NCBI RefSeq assembly: GCF_021729145.1
Contig: NZ_JAJSLW010000021.1
Span: forward strand, 1 to 64,000
Direction: 5' to 3'
Length of the DNA: 64,000 bases
Source of the DNA: Membranihabitans maritimus
GTDB taxonomy: Bacteria; Bacteroidota; Bacteroidia; Chitinophagales; Saprospiraceae
Positions 1-7,720 of the stretch are shown here, in pieces. The stretch's first letter is position 1, and each line of letters opens with the position of its first letter. A model generated the notes under the pieces. The model saw nothing but the letters and a program-made list of their open reading frames with translations, was not told the DNA's origin and searched no databases. The position numbers and the translations under genes were made by a program.

Positions 1-263
1 TCATCTGTAAAATACTTGAAGTCTCCCCCGAATTTGTAGAACAAGTGCGGAAAGAGATGGAAGTGTAACGCACTTCGATCTGACAGGCACCAATCGAACG
101 GAAATCCGATCCCCATTAAGTGTCCCCTTTGGCGCAGGTGAGACCGTTATATCCTTTACCTCACATGGTCCGGTATCTCCCAAGCGTATAATAGAAATGG
201 AAGAAATGATGGCTTCATGTAGTGCTGGTAAAGTATATTCGGTTAGGGATTAGTTGTTGGTAA
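1..263. other. left edge, unassigned coding remnants
   Basis: Two plus-strand frames stay open into the left edge. One ends with a TAA at 66-68 and reads as a short helical tail (about 21 codons, ending EQVRKEMEV). The other is open from about 20 to a TAG at 251-253. Neither has a start inside the window and I recognise neither. A minus-strand open frame (1-183) is equally unconvincing. Probably the 3' end of a gene that lies mostly outside. Confidence 0.2.
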
Positions 264-1316
264 TTAATTATTAACATCTGGAGCAGGAAATGAAAGTTCA
301 AATTCCCAATCAACGTTTTGAAGTTTTACCTTTAGCTCTGCTAAGTTTTCAAGTAATGCTTCAAATGAGGGTTTAACTTCTTCATAAATCATATCTTCTT
401 TCATTCTAGCATAATCCGCTTCCCATGCTTTTATAACATCATCAATTGGAATAGGATTAAGTGTCTTCGGGTTATGAAGGTTATAATCTACATGTCCCAC
501 TCTTGCATACTTATATCTATGAGAAACTATGGTTTCGTAAAGTTTTTTATCCTTAAATGTACTACCGACTATATCTGCTTTATATAGCTGGTATATATCA
601 TATAAATGACGACTTAACCGGTCTACTCTCATTTTATCTTTTGGTCGATGAAACTCCTCGTGAAGCAGAAAGAGCTTTTCTAACAAAGTGCGTTCCGGAT
701 CTACTGTTGGTACACTAAAAAGTGGACTGGAAAAACCTCTATCCTGATATACTTCATCCACCAAAGAACCAAATTCTCTTACTGTAAAAGGTTCACGTAA
801 GGATCTACAGCTTATTTCTATTTGTACCCGGGGTAAAATGTATTCTGAAGAAGATTTAATGACGTTTGGGTAGTATATTTCCAGTACTCTCGGATCCTGA
901 TCGCTATCTTGTGCTTCAATGATTCTAAAATCCAGATCACTGAATCCATGACTTTCAAATTCTTGTTTTAGGTCTTCAAAAAATGTACCGGTAGTGTATT
1001 TCCCTGCCACTTTTCTTAACTTTTTTATTTGTGATTTGGAAATATCTCCTTCGTAACCTTCAAAAAATTCTTTATCAATTGCTAAATCTATATCCTCAGA
1101 AAATCGATGAATTAACTTCCATGCCTTGCTTAATGAAGTACCCCCTTTAAATACCAAATGTTTAGCTATTTCCATTTGGAAAATGATTTCTAAGGTTCTG
1201 CTTACCCACCAGTCTTTTTCTACCGCAAAGGGGGGCATTCCCTTTTCTGTTGCAATCGCATTGAAAATAGCTTATTTCTCAGCATCAGCTATAGTATAAA
1301 ATGTTGCCTTACTCAT
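264..1316 (-). pseudogene. abiEii: AbiEii-family nucleotidyltransferase toxin, interrupted by an in-frame TAA
   Basis: Type IV toxin-antitoxin toxin of the AbiEii/AbiGii nucleotidyltransferase family, which modifies RNA with nucleotides. The open part (264-1238, 324 aa) carries the family features: an EKDWW segment at its start, KGGTSLSKAW at residues 31-40 and SEDIDLAID with the paired aspartates D49 and D51. Reading further upstream in the same frame gives an ATG at 1314-1316 whose first bases overlap the end of abiEi (ATGAGTAA), the usual coupled arrangement, and a plausible N-terminus starting MSKATFYTIADAEK. Codon 15 is then TAA (1272-1274), followed by sequence that continues the family N-terminus. 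A single C-to-T change of a CAA codon would explain it. An internal restart at 1238, preceded by a purine-rich AAAAGGGA, could still give a protein lacking about 26 residues. Confidence 0.8.
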
Positions 1317-1911
1317 TGATCAGGGCTTTTTTCATTATTTTTTGAATCCATACGGGTGCCAGTGCTATATCATGTGCTAAATGCTTTTGATCTTCTTCTT
1401 TAAGTAGGTGAAGTATTTTTTGTTCTTCTTTCGCACTTACTTTACCGTTGCCAATTTCTTTAAGTGCCTGAATGACTAAACGGCTTATTTTTCCTTTTGC
1501 TAATAAATTCTTGGGAGTTGTTTTTTTAAACTTTATAGTACGTTTTCCTATTTTTATTTCTCTTGGAGAACCGTCTGTAAGCAATACAATGTTCATAGGG
1601 ATTTGGGTGCTCAAACCCAAAGCGTTTAAGGCATAGCTTCCTGTAGGTACGGTTCTTATTTTATCCCTTCTGGCAATGGCTTCTGCCACCTCTTCTGCAG
1701 TAGGAAGTATTGGACCAATCAATTCGCTGATTTTTGGACGTACATAAATACCATGAGCAATTCTAACAATGATCTTTTTGTCCTCTAATCTATCTAAGGC
1801 TTTGCGTACTGCATCGGAAGAACCATAGGCCTTATAATCACCGGGCATCACTAAAGACCCCTTTGGTTTGCTTTTTATTGATTTCTCTATTTTATTTTCA
1901 ATGCTTTGCAT
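1309..1911 (-). CDS. abiEi: AbiEi-type antitoxin (DUF6088 family)
   Basis: Antitoxin and autorepressor of the AbiE pair, 200 aa. The N-terminal half looks like a winged helix (about residues 5-60), including a segment 'ALDRLEDKKIIVRIAHGIY' where the wing is expected, followed by the AbiEi C-terminal region ('PTGSYALNALGLSTQIP' around residues 88-104), as in the DUF6088 proteins paired with AbiEii. Start ATG at 1911 lies 20 bp from an inverted repeat that overlaps the predicted promoter. The end overlaps the ATG of the toxin gene by 8 bases, so the two are translationally coupled. Known AbiEi proteins repress their own promoter, so the gene probably controls itself. Confidence 0.85.
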   Translation of the reverse strand: MQSIENKIEKSIKSKPKGSLVMPGDYKAYGSSDAVRKALDRLEDKKIIVRIAHGIYVRPKISELIGPILPTAEEVAEAIARRDKIRTVPTGSYALNALGLSTQIPMNIVLLTDGSPREIKIGKRTIKFKKTTPKNLLAKGKISRLVIQALKEIGNGKVSAKEEQKILHLLKEEDQKHLAHDIALAPVWIQKIMKKALINE

Positions 1912-1931
1912 TAATCAATAGTTGTTATTTT

Positions 1932-1958
1932 GTCACAAATTTAGTAAATATTTGTGAC
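1932..1958 (-). promoter_or_regulatory. abiE promoter and operator inverted repeat
   Basis: A perfect 9-bp inverted repeat, GTCACAAAT (1932-1940) and ATTTGTGAC (1950-1958), with a 9-bp spacer lies 20 bp upstream of the abiEi ATG. On the minus strand the bases 1936-1943 read TAAATTTG, a full match to the Bacteroidota -7 motif TAnnTTTG, and overlap one arm. I do not see a clear -33 element. AbiEi antitoxins are known to repress their promoter by binding inverted repeats, so this is the likely operator. Confidence 0.65.
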
Positions 1959-2069
1959 GACATAAATTATTTCTATAGCAATAAAAGATAGGGTTCCTAT
2001 AAAGGAAATATCTTCTCCAGGGTGATCCCGGAACGAGTTCGGGACAGGCAACAATAATATATAATTATT

Positions 2070-2173
2070 GAACCGCCGTATACGAGGTACGTACGGTGGT
2101 GTGACCCGAAAGGGATGCCTATGGCAAGAGGCGCACTCCGTCCCTATTCAGGGTCGGAGCCGTCTACTCGATT
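2070..2173 (+). mobile_element. 3' end of a group II intron (domains V and VI), truncated
   Basis: The segment from 2070 has the stem ACCGCCGTA ... TACGGTGGT with a small inner TAC-GAG-GTA hairpin and a CG bulge, the form of group II intron domain V. It is followed by TGTGA and a second hairpin (CTCCG-T-CCCT with AGGG-T-CGGAG) ending in CTACTCGATT, the form of domain VI and the usual 3' terminus. No reverse transcriptase or 5' intron sequence lies upstream (1979-2069), so only the 3' tail remains. Its 3' boundary falls exactly in the predicted terminal repeat of the last integron cassette. It lies on the strand opposite to the cassette genes. Confidence 0.75.
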
Positions 2174-2187
2174 GTGCGTTCGGCATT

Positions 2188-2812
2188 TTATTTCTTTGTG
2201 TTCAATAAGGTTTCAATCTTTTCAAATGATTCGTTCCAACCTTTTACCATATAGGGTTTCATTTCATTAAATGTTTTTCTTTCAATTTCTGTTGATTCGC
2301 CAAAGATTTCCCATTTAAAGGTCATCTTTACTTTATTCTCAGCTTCTTGTAAAAAATCAGCAGTTAGCATTAGACAGTCAGGATAGGTTTCTGAAAATGG
2401 TGCTTTTATAAAATTTCCGTTCTTATCGCTGAAGTTTTGCACATACACCAATTGTTCATTCGGGCTTATGGTTTTGTAATTTTATTTACCATATTTGGTC
2501 AATTGGTCAGGTGTTGTCATTTGCCAAAGTGCGGTTCCGTTTTCTTTTATGTCAGAATTCAAAAATGACATTTCTGCTCCTGTCGGTCCCATCCAACTTG
2601 TATAAGTTTCAGGGTCAATCCACATATTGAACAATGTTTTTTTATCCGTTTCAAATGTATGGCTGATGATAAATGTTTCTTCTAAATTTTCTGTTTCCTT
2701 TGTTTTCATTTTTATATTTTCATTGTTTTGTCCAGAATTTTTGTCTTCTTTATTCTTGCAAGCACTTAATGATACTAATGTCAAGATGAAAAATTCCAAG
2801 TGTTTTTCTCAT
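2188..2812 (-). pseudogene. AHSA1/SRPBCC-domain lipoprotein, broken twice
   Basis: Two same-frame pieces, 2482-2799 and 2188-2451, together make one AHSA1-type SRPBCC protein ('WIDPETYTSWMGPTGAEM' in the first half, 'LVYVQNFSDKNGN' in the second). They are separated by an in-frame TAA at 2482-2484; reading through it gives NYKTISPNEQ, the expected bridge. At the 5' end a lipoprotein signal (FILTLVSLSAC) is out of frame by one base with the only nearby ATG at 2810-2812 (MRKTL...). A single extra G in CTTGGAA would explain that. Functional SRPBCC proteins of this type bind hydrophobic ligands. This copy is probably dead. It is the third cassette of the array. Confidence 0.7.
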
Positions 2813-2850
2813 TCTCTTTATTTGTTTTTAGGTTGTTTTCTTTAGCTGAC

Positions 2851-2919
2851 GCACAACGGCCAAGCATATGGAGCGGACGCAGCGATAGCAAGTCTGATCT
2901 CATATGCAATGTTATTTAC
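2851..2919 (-). repeat. attC-like recombination site of the 2916-3929 cassette
   Basis: On the minus strand the site opens with GTAAATAAC (2911-2919), has inner arms GCATATG and CATATGC around a loop of about 30 nt, and closes with CCG|TTGTGC (crossover expected next to 2857). The opening GTAAATAAC is the exact reverse complement of GTTATTTAC at the other end of the same cassette (3946-3954), which is what an excised cassette circle needs. The TAA stop of the gene lies inside the opening repeat. Confidence 0.65.
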
Positions 2920-3929
2920 TTTTTTTCATTCTTTTTGTCAAATAAGTTTATTCCGATATGGTAGAATCTATGTATCATCACACCTACTTTGTCAGTCAGT
3001 TCAATTGCTTCGACTATTGTTGTTTGTTCTTCTTCAGTTAAATTACCAAATAACTGTGGAGATAGGAATGTATTATGGACATTCCCAATTAATAAAGACG
3101 AAGTTACCGCTTGAAAAGTTTGCTCATTAAGTGCTTTTAGTTCATCAATAAATTTTTGTGCCTTTTTATGCTCAGGAAGACATGAATAAAGTATGTGAGT
3201 TTTATTCTCCCTTGGAATTACAGTTAAAAATATAGGCTCATATTTATCATTGTGATCTTCAGAATGATTGAATAACTCATCTGAGAGATAATGTTTGGGA
3301 GTTAAAGTTGCAGAACAAGCTATTGGAATACAATAATTCATAGTTTGTGTTAGATAATCTAATTTCGAAAAATCTCTATTCTTCAATATTTCGTTCAATA
3401 TTTTCTTGACATCCTCTGCTTCTCGTATCGCTGTTTCTGTTCCAATTACTCTACTTGTTTGTTCAAATTCCATTCCTGGAGAATTGAATCTGTCGTTTTC
3501 TTTAAAACCTTTAAGTTCTTCAATTTTTTGATGATATTCTTTTGCAGCTCCTCTATATATTAACAGAAAACAATGTTCATCTGATGAAATATCTATTTCT
3601 TGATCTTCTATTGGTTGAAAAACTCCTTTATCATGTACGGAACAAAAACCAAAGAAAGTAGATGCATTTTTCTTTCCTATTGGAGTCAGTCCAATGTACT
3701 GTCCAAAACCGTTGACTGTTGGGTTTTTGAAACAAAGTACTTTTTGGTTTCCATTTACATCAGATTCAACTAAACTCAAAACACCATTTCTCTGCAATGA
3801 GTGTGCTTGTATAATTTTATCTCCACAGTTGTCATTATCATAATGGTAACAAGATTTAATTCGAGAGTCCTTACTGAACTGTTTTTGAGCATCGCTCATT
3901 TCTCGTAGTATTTCACTTTCTTTCTTCAT
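2916..3929 (-). CDS. cassette protein of unknown function with an N-terminal Cys/His 'AHSLQ' motif
   Basis: 337 aa, soluble, no signal peptide. Near the N-terminus it has C27-Y-H29, C35 and IIQAHSLQ (residues 39-46). A Cys pair followed by 'AHS(I/L)Q' is a recurring start in uncharacterised bacterial proteins that look like degenerate zinc/HNH domains; I infer metal binding but not activity. The rest is mixed alpha/beta with no motif I recognise. It is the only gene between two attC-like sites, so it is a gene cassette. It has no convincing promoter of its own. Function unknown; accessory or defence role is inference from its place. Confidence 0.75.
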   Translation of the reverse strand: MKKESEILREMSDAQKQFSKDSRIKSCYHYDNDNCGDKIIQAHSLQRNGVLSLVESDVNGNQKVLCFKNPTVNGFGQYIGLTPIGKKNASTFFGFCSVHDKGVFQPIEDQEIDISSDEHCFLLIYRGAAKEYHQKIEELKGFKENDRFNSPGMEFEQTSRVIGTETAIREAEDVKKILNEILKNRDFSKLDYLTQTMNYCIPIACSATLTPKHYLSDELFNHSEDHNDKYEPIFLTVIPRENKTHILYSCLPEHKKAQKFIDELKALNEQTFQAVTSSLLIGNVHNTFLSPQLFGNLTEEEQTTIVEAIELTDKVGVMIHRFYHIGINLFDKKNEKK

Positions 3930-3945
3930 TTATCTAATTCTAATT

Positions 3946-4080
3946 GTAAATAACGGTAAATTATAAGTTACGTGGCGGATTGCGTGTGAATCTCTGTCCG
4001 GGTACGGACTAGAGATTAAGCGGAAATCCGCTGCTCGCATACCACTGAAACCGCCATGGAATTTATAAAATGTTATAGCC
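3946..4080 (-). repeat. attC-like recombination site of the 4086-5354 cassette
   Basis: A 135-bp imperfect inverted repeat. On the minus strand it opens with GGCTATAAC (4072-4080), continues through TTTATAAATT, CATGGCGG, a GTCCG-tacc-CGGAC central hairpin, CCGCCACG and TTATAATTTA, and ends CCG|TTATTTAC. GGCTATAAC is the exact reverse complement of GTTATAGCC, found on the minus strand at the upstream end of the same cassette (5371-5379). Long attC sites with an unpaired middle are typical of integron cassettes. Confidence 0.65.
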
Positions 4081-4085
4081 AGTTT

Positions 4086-5354
4086 TTATTTCGGGAATTC
4101 ATTTTCATTGTCTCTAATTTCCTCAATATTTTTAAACCATCCGACCGTTTGTACATCCCTTCTTATCTCTTCTTCTAATGATTCTGGATATTTCTCCACT
4201 TTTTCGACAAATGCAAATTTAAATCTGTGGTCTTTGTTACTAGAAATCAAAATCATGGATTTACTTTTATAATTTGAAAAAAGATTAAAACTCTCAATAG
4301 CAAGGTTATTAAAAGTATTAATCATTTCAAGGGTCATTTCGTTTGTGTAAAAAGTGAAAACAATACCAACACCATTAAAATCACCATATCTTCTACCGAA
4401 ATACAATCCTTTTTTATCCTTATATCTGTCGTGAAATTCAAAGTAACTATTTGAAATCATTCGTCTTGTAAGTCTATCAAATGAGAGGAGAGTCTTTGCT
4501 AATTTCTCTCTCATTGGATTAAGGTTTACAAACAACTCATGTTGTACAAACTTGTCAATAAAGTAGCTTGCTCTATTTGCCCTTAATTTGTTCCTTACCT
4601 TTTCCTCTTTTTGGAAATCTTTCCAGTCCTCGTCAATAATAAGGTAAAACCCATTTGAATCTTTGTTTAGTGCATCTGGAAAATTTCTCTTGTTTTTGAA
4701 AAAATGAGCGAGTAAATCTTTTTCTGTCCCCGATATTAAAATGAAGTCTGTGTTATTTTCTCCTGCAATTTGGAAAAACTCTTTTTGTGTTTCTAAAGGA
4801 AAATCGTACTCACCTCCTGGAAGGATTAGGGTAAATTTATTTTTGAATAGACTTTCCCTTTTTTCCAGATAATCAATAAAGTCAGGAATCGTATCCAGTT
4901 CTTTTATAATTGTTTGAAATGAATCTTTATCAAATATTGTTACATAATCGTCATTTTTTGTTACTTGATTGAACGGATAGAATTTAACGTCCTCTCCTAG
5001 ATTAATTGTTAATAGAAAAAACTTTTTTATCTGATTTTTGGGAAAGGTCTCTAACTCTTTGTCTGGATGCTTAATCTTGACCTCTTGGTTTCCAAACAAT
5101 AGTCTATAAGCTCCATGTAATTGTTTAACTGACTTTTCAATCGTATTATTAAAATACCGAAAATGTTTTCCTTTAAACTCATAATTTTTCACAGAAATAA
5201 TAATTGCTATCGAATTAAATAGAATCAGTAAGTCACAGATTTCTTTTTTATCTCCATTCTCAAATTTAGGATTTGGATAGCACCAAAATTTAAAAAATGA
5301 ATTGAATGCTAATTCATTAACAAAATTTTCTCCAATTGTTCCTTTGTCTTGCAT
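4086..5354 (-). CDS. PD-(D/E)XK-like nuclease domain protein in a gene cassette
   Basis: 422 aa. The N-terminal 60 residues fit a restriction-endonuclease-like core: GTIGENFV with E9, then CDLLILF with D41, then a beta strand ending IIISVKNY with S54-V-K56. In the standard motif the third position is E or Q before x-K; here it is serine. The remainder (about 130-422) is a large alpha/beta region I do not recognise; it contains 'YFGRRYGDFNGVGIVF'. Such proteins commonly cut DNA in restriction or anti-phage roles; that is family-level inference. Flanked by matched recombination repeats, so a mobile cassette. Confidence 0.7.
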   Translation of the reverse strand: MQDKGTIGENFVNELAFNSFFKFWCYPNPKFENGDKKEICDLLILFNSIAIIISVKNYEFKGKHFRYFNNTIEKSVKQLHGAYRLLFGNQEVKIKHPDKELETFPKNQIKKFFLLTINLGEDVKFYPFNQVTKNDDYVTIFDKDSFQTIIKELDTIPDFIDYLEKRESLFKNKFTLILPGGEYDFPLETQKEFFQIAGENNTDFILISGTEKDLLAHFFKNKRNFPDALNKDSNGFYLIIDEDWKDFQKEEKVRNKLRANRASYFIDKFVQHELFVNLNPMREKLAKTLLSFDRLTRRMISNSYFEFHDRYKDKKGLYFGRRYGDFNGVGIVFTFYTNEMTLEMINTFNNLAIESFNLFSNYKSKSMILISSNKDHRFKFAFVEKVEKYPESLEEEIRRDVQTVGWFKNIEEIRDNENEFPK

Positions 5355-5370
5355 GGGCGATTTTTAAATT

Positions 5371-5379
5371 GGCTATAAC
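5371..5379 (-). repeat. upstream boundary of the cassette array
   Basis: GTTATAGCC on the minus strand, exactly complementary to the GGCTATAAC that opens the attC-like site at the other end of this cassette. It marks the 5' end of the first visible cassette. Further upstream I cannot identify an attI site or a further attC. An 8-bp inverted repeat TTGGCTAT/ATAGCCAA spans about 5369-5412. Confidence 0.5.
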
Positions 5380-5412
5380 TTACTTATATATCTCATTTTA
5401 TCAGACATAGCC

Positions 5413-6053
5413 AACACTATAGGATGAATATGTCTATATTTAGTATCTTTTATTCCCAAACTACAGCTCATCAAAGGGACTCTTTATGTTGTGAAGGCTC
5501 TTTGTACTTACATGGGTATACCCCCCTTAATGTAACAAATTAAATTCAAAACCTGACCTTTATTCAAAAAATTTTCATGAGATTTATCTAAATAAAGGTA
5601 TTGAATATTCGTGATTAGTAGGATTATGCCAAATACGATAGGGTGATTTTAGAGGTGAGAAATAGAACTGTTACAACCTTCTTATTAATTCATAGTGACC
5701 CTCTATTTTTTTCAATATCTCCGGACTATGTGGATTTTTTCGGATAAGAGTGGACCAGGATTTGCTGGATTTTATAAAAAATAGAGTGGAGGAAAGGTAA
5801 CGAGTGCGGATTAACGGGTTTTCAACCACTTACCCCTATAGGATATGAACCAGGGGGTCATCACGTTAGCAAACGGGCCCGGATTATTATTAGTTTTCTA
5901 ACCGTTTTGAGGGGCTTATATTCTGCAACCTTTTCAATACTTACTGTAATACTGTCTATTTTATATTAATAAGAAATATATATTTTTATTGAGATTGTGA
6001 ACTTTTCAATCTGCGGTTTCGTTTGCAAATTAGTTATTAATTAAAATTTCAAT
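5413..6053. other. non-coding gap, about 640 bp
   Basis: No open frame with coding character on either strand. AT-rich with scattered G/C runs (for example GGTATACCCCCC near 5514). No integrase gene, attI or terminator could be identified. The last 60 bp are very AT-rich and should contain the promoter of the next gene, but there is no good TAnnTTTG match. Confidence 0.5.
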
Positions 6054-6719
6054 ATGATGGAGTTGTCTAAACCTCATGAAACACAAACTTCAGAATACCT
6101 TTATGTGTATTTGATTAAAGGGAAAATTCAAATATCCGAGAATTTATTAAGAGATCACGATTGGCTCTTGAAGCATGATTATCAGGCATGTCAAAATAGT
6201 GAACTAAAACTTTATCAGCATAAGGATCGATTAAAAGATTTTGTAAGTAAATTTCATTTTACCACGATAGAAGGAGGTGCATTTATCCCAGCTTATTTAT
6301 CACATAAGTTTAAATTTCAGCGGCTGGGATATTATAAACATGATGGGTTTTTATTACTTAATGCTATACGGGACAAAAAGATATACTCTTATCTCATTCA
6401 AGGAAGTATTCCGCAGAAATGTCAAAACATAGCTTCGAATGGAGACGAGTTTGATAAGTTTTTATCCAGGAATGCGACCTATTTATCCCAAATTGAATCG
6501 TTAACCAACTACGGCTTTGTACCATTATATTCATCTACGGATGAAAGATATAAATATGAGCTTTATAAATTAACTGACCTTTCTGGAAAAAGGATTCTAT
6601 TTTATGTACAAACTACGTGTTGTCATGGAAATATAGAAGTACACACTTTTATGTCGGAGATTATCGCTAGAAGGTTTATTAGGGATTACAATGATTATTT
6701 CCTTTGCCATTGTTGTTAG
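6054..6719 (+). CDS. hypothetical protein
   Basis: 221 aa, no signal peptide or membrane segment. Two consecutive ATG codons make the start uncertain by one residue. The protein ends in a cysteine/histidine cluster (TTCCHGN about residues 191-197, and CHCC at the C-terminus), which might bind metal. I do not recognise the family. It lies 21 bp before the HNH-like gene on the same strand, so the two and the following protease are probably one transcript. Confidence 0.65.
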   Translation: MMELSKPHETQTSEYLYVYLIKGKIQISENLLRDHDWLLKHDYQACQNSELKLYQHKDRLKDFVSKFHFTTIEGGAFIPAYLSHKFKFQRLGYYKHDGFLLLNAIRDKKIYSYLIQGSIPQKCQNIASNGDEFDKFLSRNATYLSQIESLTNYGFVPLYSSTDERYKYELYKLTDLSGKRILFYVQTTCCHGNIEVHTFMSEIIARRFIRDYNDYFLCHCC

Positions 6720-6740
6720 TAGAATAAAAACTGATGAAAG

Positions 6741-7709
6741 ATGGGAAGACAAAGAAAAAAATACTTGTTTAATAAATTCTCTGATAACCTAAAATACTTT
6801 GTAAATGTAAAAGTTGATTCAAGGCTTGTTGATGCATATTTGTGTCCTATCGGAATGTCATTACATTCGACCAAAGGCCTGGAAGGTGATTCGAATGATC
6901 CACTAACAGAGGAACATGTGCCTCCGCGGAGTATGGGTGGTGGTGCTATTTGTTTGGTAAGGAAAGATATTAATTCAATATCCGGGCATTCTATCGATAA
7001 GATGCTGCTTGATCATTTTAGATATAGGTCATTTATGAATGAAAATGGGGCATATCCGGTTCGTATAAATACCGACCATGAGCACCTTCGATTTATGAAT
7101 GGTGAATTGATTATAGGGAAGAGAGAGAATCGGCCGTTCCTTCATTTTAATTTGGGGGATAAGAATCTTCAAAACTTCAAGAAAAAGGTCGTTGATAAGG
7201 GAGTTTTTCCGGGGTCTGGATATTCAGTGAAAATCCAAGAGCCAAAGGTTAATACCCAATTGCTCAATTCCGGATTTCTTAAAATAGCTTATTTAAAAGC
7301 ATTCAGTAAAATAGGATATTCTTTGATATATAATCCGGATGGCGAAATTAATCCGACTTATGAAAAGGTAAGACAGCAAATATTGAACCCGGAAGAAAAC
7401 ATAATTGAATATCTACCTGTATTTTACAAAAATATTCCTCCGGTGGACGGTATATATATTGTGGGTTCTCCAGAAAGTTTACGATCTCTAATGGTGACAT
7501 TTAATATTGTTATTGATGATAATGTAGAGTCATTTATGGTCGTATTGCCGTTGCCTTCAGATAGTATTTTCAAAGTTTATGATGCTTTTCAAGGCTATAA
7601 AGAAAATTCAGGATTATATCCCGAATTACATTTTCACCAGATTAAGGAATTGAAATTTGATGAAAACAGGTTGGATGCTTATTGGTTGTATCGTCTCCTC
7701 AAGACTTAA
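6741..7709 (+). CDS. HNH-endonuclease-like protein
   Basis: 322 aa. Residues about 33-90 follow an HNH layout: CPIG, then LTEEHVPPRSMGGG, then 'INSISGHSID'. In intact relatives the first part is CxxC, EHVPP carries the catalytic acid and histidine, and a CxxCN precedes the GxxxD helix. Here the second cysteine of the first pair is missing (CPIG) and the second pair is replaced (LVRKDIN), so zinc binding is probably lost while EHVPP remains. The C-terminal 200 residues are unknown. ATG at 6741 follows a GATGAAAG ribosome-binding-like stretch. The next gene encodes a protease. Confidence 0.6.
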   Translation: MGRQRKKYLFNKFSDNLKYFVNVKVDSRLVDAYLCPIGMSLHSTKGLEGDSNDPLTEEHVPPRSMGGGAICLVRKDINSISGHSIDKMLLDHFRYRSFMNENGAYPVRINTDHEHLRFMNGELIIGKRENRPFLHFNLGDKNLQNFKKKVVDKGVFPGSGYSVKIQEPKVNTQLLNSGFLKIAYLKAFSKIGYSLIYNPDGEINPTYEKVRQQILNPEENIIEYLPVFYKNIPPVDGIYIVGSPESLRSLMVTFNIVIDDNVESFMVVLPLPSDSIFKVYDAFQGYKENSGLYPELHFHQIKELKFDENRLDAYWLYRLLKT

Positions 7710-7720
7710 TTAATTTAATA

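Noticed and set aside
1272-2484. TAA reassigned to glutamine or another residue
   Set aside because: Intact genes of the window (gcvP, gyrB and others) end normally at TAA, so the two in-frame stops are mutations or errors.
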